From: Rhynchosporium graminicola
Lineage: Eukaryota > Ascomycota > Leotiomycetes > Helotiales > Ploettnerulaceae
Direction of reading: 5' to 3'
Assembly: GCA_900074885.1 (NCBI GenBank)
Contig: FJUW01000012.1
Coordinates: 1,054,001 to 1,118,000, forward strand
Length of the DNA: 64,000 nucleotides
This document shows positions 59,538 through 64,000 of this stretch, in pieces. The translations under genes were made by a program, and so were the position numbers. The notes below the pieces were generated by a model. It was given only the letters and a program-made list of their open reading frames with translations, was not told where the DNA came from and did not search any database. Each line of letters starts with the position of its first letter. Position 1 is the stretch's first letter.

Positions 59538-61039
59538 ATGGACGGCGCGCAGGAAGCGCAAAGAACAAGAATTAGAGAAGAGGTCTTAAGGAGAGGAGGA
59601 AACGATTTAATTAGGACGACATCAAGCTGCCGTAAGACAGCGTTTGACAGGTAAGCGCAGGCAAAGAGATAAGGTAGGAGGAGTTCATGAGAAAGAAACG
59701 AGAAGAGACAGGACAAGAAGGGAACTTAGGGATCAAAACAAGCCAAGGCCGGCCGAAGTTCACCAGCCAGACTGGACGAATGAATTATTTCAGGTGCCAA
59801 AGCCGCGGCCGCCTCCTCGCCTCAACGGCGCTGCGACTTGGGAGGGGCGAGCTGCATGCGAATTCGAGAAAGAATACGAAGATACGAAAACACGAAAACC
59901 GGGCCCAAAATGTGCATGCTGACCATTCACAAGCAAGCAAAAGCGAGCGGATGTCAGAGTTTCCGCTAACCGGACGGTGCAGTGACCCGTCTAATCCCAG
60001 ACCCTGTAAGTGCATGGTAAGCGAATGCCGTGTCGGGGCTTTGATTGGCAGAAAATGGTCCCAGAATACCTGCTGCAGCGGGTTAGTGTGGGTCTATCAA
60101 ATCTAATCCGTTCGAATCTGGCCTGTCTCCGCTGCGTGCCTCGGCCGATGCTTCGGAGCAACGATCTTTTGACCCACTTATGTGAGATCTGTCAAAAGGA
60201 AGGTTAAATGTCCTAACTGGGACTATCGCCAGGAGTTTATACAGACGACTCCCTTACAGAAAGGCTCGATAGACCATCTCTTGGTTAACTTATGGAAGTG
60301 AAGACCTGGCTGATGAACTATCGCCCAAGCTCACTCGCCACTCCCATAAGAGCTTGAAGCATCTGACGCAGACGAGCAAAGACGAAGAACCTGGGATGGG
60401 CACGGAAAAGACAATGGACATGCTCGATAGACATGCTGACGGGCTCTGTACAAATCTGCCAAGACCTGGTTAGACGATCGAGCCAATAAAGCAGGATGTC
60501 CAAAGGATATTGTTACCTTTCCAAAGAGGAGAATATACTGTGCCGCTCGCCAGGCGAAAGAACGCGAGCTCGCCCTGAATATTATCGAGTGTGGATCGAA
60601 ACTACAGGCGAAGAAAGTCAAGGAAAGCAGAATTGTTCTGTCCTGTATCGCGGGGTATCGAAGAATCCTGAGATGAACCATGTCCCGGCTCCGGATCCCG
60701 ATTCGAAGTGTGGAAGCGATCTTAGGAACAGTCTGACCTACAGAAATATTCCCGCGCTGACGAGAGATTCGGTCTGATCTTCCGGACGTCAGCGAAAGTC
60801 CACGAAGAAAAATCAATGCTAAGTAGACTGATACAACTCATGTTTGATTAAGCGAAGAAAGAGATTGGACGCATCTATAGCCTTCCTTCGCAATGAAATA
60901 TTCTGCTCAAGCCTCAGAGCTCACCCTTCTGTACAGTTCTCCCAGCCTCTGTCGTAATAGTTGATACATTCAAAATAAACCCCTGCCATTTTACCCAGAT
61001 ATCGTACACGTCCATCTTCGTACTATTTATGAGTACAGA
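59538..61039. other. Intergenic, ABC transporter promoter side
   Basis: This should hold the ABC transporter promoter. Frames at 60331-60816 (-) and 60496-60777 (+) overlap in antisense. A plus-strand reading near 60500-60670 is Lys/Arg-rich (AARQAKERELALN) but is not linked to a start, a splice site or a family. I see no supported gene. Confidence 0.45.
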
Positions 61040-62562
61040 TCATTGTTTGCCACTCGACACTCTGCCTGAACGACGCCTTCCGCTCTGTTCCACATCTTCG
61101 ACCTTGACTTTCTTGCTTGTCTTCTTGGTCACTGCAGGCACGTCTGTTTTCTCCTCGTCTTCGATCTTTGGCTTCTTCGCTCTTGATTTCTTTGGTGGTG
61201 CAACTTCATCAGCCTCGGCCTCATCTTTCACCACTTTCTTCTTGCTAGCGGCTGCACGTTTCTTCTTAGGTGGCGAGACTTTCTCTTCATCGATTTCCTC
61301 TTCTTCATCCTCCTCGCTCTCTTCCTTGGAGACAGCCTTTCTCTTTGCAGAGACTCCTTTGCCTTTACCCTTCTTTACTTTCCCAGCATCGCCATCCACA
61401 ACATTCCCATTCTCATTGACATCAGCCTTGACAGGTCCAGTCTTCTTCTGCACACTAGGTACAACACACGATGTCCGTCCACCCACAGTAAGGAATGTGA
61501 TTTTCGCTCCATTCGGTAAAGTGGTCGCTGCATCTTTCTTTCCCTTACCCCATCGATGCTTGAACAGCCAGTCCTCGGGGAATTTGCTCGAGTCTGCTAG
61601 AGCATCAACTGCTGTTTGGCAAACGTAGCGCATGGATACGTGCAGCTGCTTGACTTGGTTGGCACTGAAGGTATCGGTATATTGCTCTGGATGGAGCTTG
61701 GCCTGATACATGATTTCATCGCTGTCATCGTCAGGACTTCACAAGTAGCATGGATCATAATGGAGAGCTTACCCAACCCAATTACCAATCCCAGAGATAT
61801 TGGCTTGATCCAACATAAAAGCCTTAACAGGAACATGCCTCTTCCCCATCTTCTCCAAAAGCCAATCCTCAGTCAGCACCTCCTTGTCGATAACAGGATC
61901 AGGTCCATTCTCCTTAAGCGGCGATGTCTTCCTGATGTCTTTCCCATCACAATCAACAAGTCTGATGCGAGCAAAGCGCCGAGGATCTGTAAAAGCTGCT
62001 TCGACCTTTGGATCGCTATCTGTCTCGACTGAGAACTTCCAGAACTTCGGTGGCCAGACTTCTTCTTCTGCTTTTTCTGTCTCTTTGGGTCGGTAGTAGG
62101 CAGTGTGCTTTCCTCGAATATGGAACCAGCCTAGGAAATGTATGAGTGTGTGTACAATAGAGAAGTGGTTCACGGGTATTTACCGGTCATCCCGAAATGG
62201 AATACTGGATGTGGAGGCGAAGACATGATCATCCTAGTTTGCTGTTATTACAGCCTGTTTCCTGTAAAGACTTTTGAATATGAGTGACATGTGAAGCACA
62301 TACCAGAAGTATTTCCCTTGCTGTCCGGCTCCCAGGACTTTTTTTCCAGTCAACGACTTTTGAAATTCAGCCGCGCTGGTACCAACTTTGCCAAAGACAT
62401 TGGCATCTTCTTGAGCTTTGACTACCGAAAGGGTCTTGCCTACGAGACTCTTCTTGATATAACTTACAATTCGTGCAACTGTAAGTTAAATTAGTATGAG
62501 ATGTCATGAAGTCATCGATATTTTGAAGAAGAATGAGGCTTACCTTCAGCAATCTCAGGCAT
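61040..62562 (-). CDS. Formamidopyrimidine-DNA glycosylase (Fpg/MutM family)
   Basis: Exons (minus) 62562-62544, 62478-62304, 62233-62184, 62130-61773, 61721-61040 give 427 aa. The start MPEIAEVARIV supplies the catalytic N-terminal proline after Met removal and the neighbouring acid. HFGMTGWFHIRG is the conserved beta strand block. The helix-two-turn-helix region LDQANISGIGNWVGDEIMYQAKLHPEQ is intact and crosses an intron. The C-terminal zinc finger of bacterial Fpg is absent, as in plant and fungal members. In its place is a long Lys/Glu-rich tail with KKKRAAASKKK and similar basic runs, likely nuclear and DNA-binding. The enzyme removes oxidised purines in base excision repair. Divergent from PEX11 by 423 bp. 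Confidence 0.92.
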
Positions 62563-62985
62563 TTTGAAGGATATGGGTTGAATACACGTCAGCTCGTCAC
62601 TATATAAATTTGAATTTCTCTGAAGTACGCAAACAAGTTAAGTCATTGGTTGGCTCGACTGTCAAAGGAGGGCAATAAGCGGGAGCTTGCATTCCCACAG
62701 GGTCCGTCTGGGTCCAGTAAGGTATCGTGACCACCAGCTGGCCCAGGCTCCCGATTTTGGCGGGGCTGCCAGCAGAGTGCGTTTGGAGTGCCTCGGCCCG
62801 TGTGATTGACGTTCTCGAAACCTCCCCGGACTGTCACGAGCTGCACAACATAGATCAACTTCTCTACTACCTACATCAGACATCCTTTCTATCAACTCTC
62901 GCATCCCGTTCCTAATTACACCTTCTTACCTCACGCTCCGCGATCTACAACTATATTCAAGGAAGAGTACATCGTCACCGTCAAA
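62563..62985. promoter_or_regulatory. Divergent promoter between Fpg and PEX11 genes
   Basis: Both start codons face outward across 423 bp. A pyrimidine-rich stretch precedes the PEX11 ATG (about 62850-62985), typical of fungal leaders. I see no convincing TATA box or known operator. Confidence 0.45.
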
Positions 62986-63744
62986 ATGGTTGCCGACTCC
63001 CTTATCTACCACCCCTCGGTATCCCATTACCTCAAATTCGTAGCCACGACTGTTGGCCGCGACAAGCTCCTCCGCACGATCCAATACTTCTCTCGTTTCT
63101 ACGCTTGGTACCTCTTCCGTACCAACGGCACGCCCGGAGAAATCGCACCTTTCGATGCCATCAAGAAGCAATTCGGGCTCGCCCGTAAGCTCATGCGCGT
63201 AGGCAAGAACGTCGAGCACTTCAAAGCTGCCGCTATCGCCGCAGATTCCAAGAGCTTGGACCCGATTATCAAGTACTGCGCTGTGGGGAGACAGCTGGGA
63301 TATGCTGGATACCTTTCCTTGGATGCAGTTACGTATATCGATGCGGCGGGCATCAGGAAGAGTCCTATGACGCAGAGATTGGCGAAGGAGGCTTACAGGT
63401 GTTGGATGTTCGGACTGTTGTTTAGTGCAGTGTCTGGAACTTACTCGCTCTACAATTTGAGACAGCAGCAGCAGCGTATCAACAAAGAAGACGGAGAAGG
63501 CGTCGTTGCTGCGAAGAGGATTGAGAAGTATGATCAACCCCATTTGGCGCTGAGTTAGAGTTATGGCTAACGATATTTTAGGGAGCGAGCTGCTATCAAC
63601 CTCCAACTTCTGTCCGACCTTTGCGATCTTACAATTCCTACCTCAGCCATTGGGTTGACCAACTTCGATGATGGATTCGTTGGTTTAGCTGGAACGGTTA
63701 GCAGTTTGATTGGCGTGTATGCTACCTGGAAGAAGACTGCATAG
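62986..63744 (+). CDS. PEX11: Peroxin PEX11, peroxisome division protein
   Basis: Exons 62986-63527 and 63582-63744 give 234 aa, the usual PEX11 length. The start follows GTCAAAATGG, a good fungal initiation context. The opening MVADSLIYHPSVSHYLKFVATTVGRDKLLRTIQYFSRFYAW includes the amphipathic helix that bends the peroxisomal membrane. The middle has FRVGKN-like VGKNVEHFKAA and RQLGYAGYLSLDAVTYI, and the C-terminal helix GLAGTVSSLIGVYATWK ends in a short basic tail. The intron (63528-63581, 54 nt) carries a CTAAC branch site. The protein promotes peroxisome elongation and proliferation, usually on fatty acids. Confidence 0.95.
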
Positions 63745-64000
63745 GGATCTGGCGAGGTCGTGGAACCGGGAGTGGAGAACGGATTACAGATTGGTGTGGA
63801 AGGATTTCCTTCCGGTTTAGAACGTCCCTTGCGTATTGTACGAACGTTGGAACGCTGGATTTATGATGACTTCGTGTTGGAGAAGAGTGCTTCTTTTACT
63901 TGCTATCTGAAACTGGGGATCTTTAATTTGTCTGTCAGGGTGGATAACACTGGAAGAATATTAAAAAAAACTCTAACTTATCGCGTCCTATCAGCGTCTT
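63745..64000. other. 3' region of PEX11
   Basis: Only untranslated or intergenic sequence is visible up to the window end; no gene start. Confidence 0.6.

Noticed and set aside
60331..60816. 161-codon minus-strand frame near the ABC transporter promoter
   Set aside because: The peptide is Ser/Arg-rich without domain or homologue pattern, and a plus-strand frame overlaps it; there is no evidence for coding.
32282..62562. MMS21-like, RAD4 and Fpg genes as a DNA-repair gene cluster
   Set aside because: They are up to 30 kb apart, on both strands, with unrelated genes between; coincidence is the simpler explanation.

Overview
This window is nuclear DNA from a filamentous ascomycete (Pezizomycotina). 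I favour a leotiomycete-type plant-associated fungus, but that placement is inference from overall protein flavour, not from a marker gene. Supporting signs are genes with short GT-AG introns (mostly 45-75 nt) carrying CTAAC/CTAAT-like branch points, Zn2Cys6, PDR and Git1-type fungal families, and a TpA-rich repeat block whose reading frames are broken by TAA/TAG codons in the way repeat-induced point mutation (RIP) breaks them.

The window has two compartments. Bases 1 to about 26,280 are an AT-rich block of nested, RIP-degraded LTR retrotransposons. From outside in: the 3' end of a Gypsy-like element (1-951); an outer chromodomain-type Gypsy element on + (952-3488, continuing at 21156-23992); a Copia-type element on - inserted into its RT region (3489-21150, target duplication GAATA); and two Gypsy insertions inside the Copia. 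One of these is rearranged and palindromic (3593-7669) and runs into an assembly gap (N at 7670). The other is full length (8085-15743, target duplication ATACT, 235-bp LTRs) but holds a near-perfect 1,106-bp direct repeat on both sides of a single N at 11274, almost certainly unmerged contig ends. A further AT-rich relic fills 23993-26280.

Bases 26,280-64,000 are ordinary gene-rich DNA. After a degenerate protein-kinase pseudogene (26570-27861) come: a UPC2-like Zn2Cys6 transcription factor (-), an Nse2/Mms21-type SP-RING SUMO ligase (+), an EEF1AKMT4-like lysine methyltransferase (+), a membrane-anchored SAM methyltransferase (-), a cytochrome P450 (+), an epoxide-hydrolase-like alpha/beta hydrolase (+), a single-pass Ser/Thr-rich surface protein (-), a Gfo/Idh/MocA oxidoreductase (-), a Git1-like MFS transporter (-), Rad4/XPC (+), a full-length PDR-type ABC-G transporter (-), an Fpg-family DNA glycosylase (-) and PEX11 (+). 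Exon joins were worked out by hand from splice sites and reading frame, and nearly all give phase-consistent full-length proteins.

The genes do not form a convincing cluster. Three act in genome maintenance (Mms21, Rad4, Fpg), but they are scattered and separated by unrelated genes. I found no CRISPR, tRNA or rRNA and no clear undescribed system. The most notable items are the readable transposon insertion history, a palindromic Gypsy remnant beside a gap, a 14-nt microexon inside the zinc cluster of the transcription factor, a GC-AG intron in the ABC transporter, an in-frame amber codon near the end of MMS21, and a 475-nt intron with an internal repeat.
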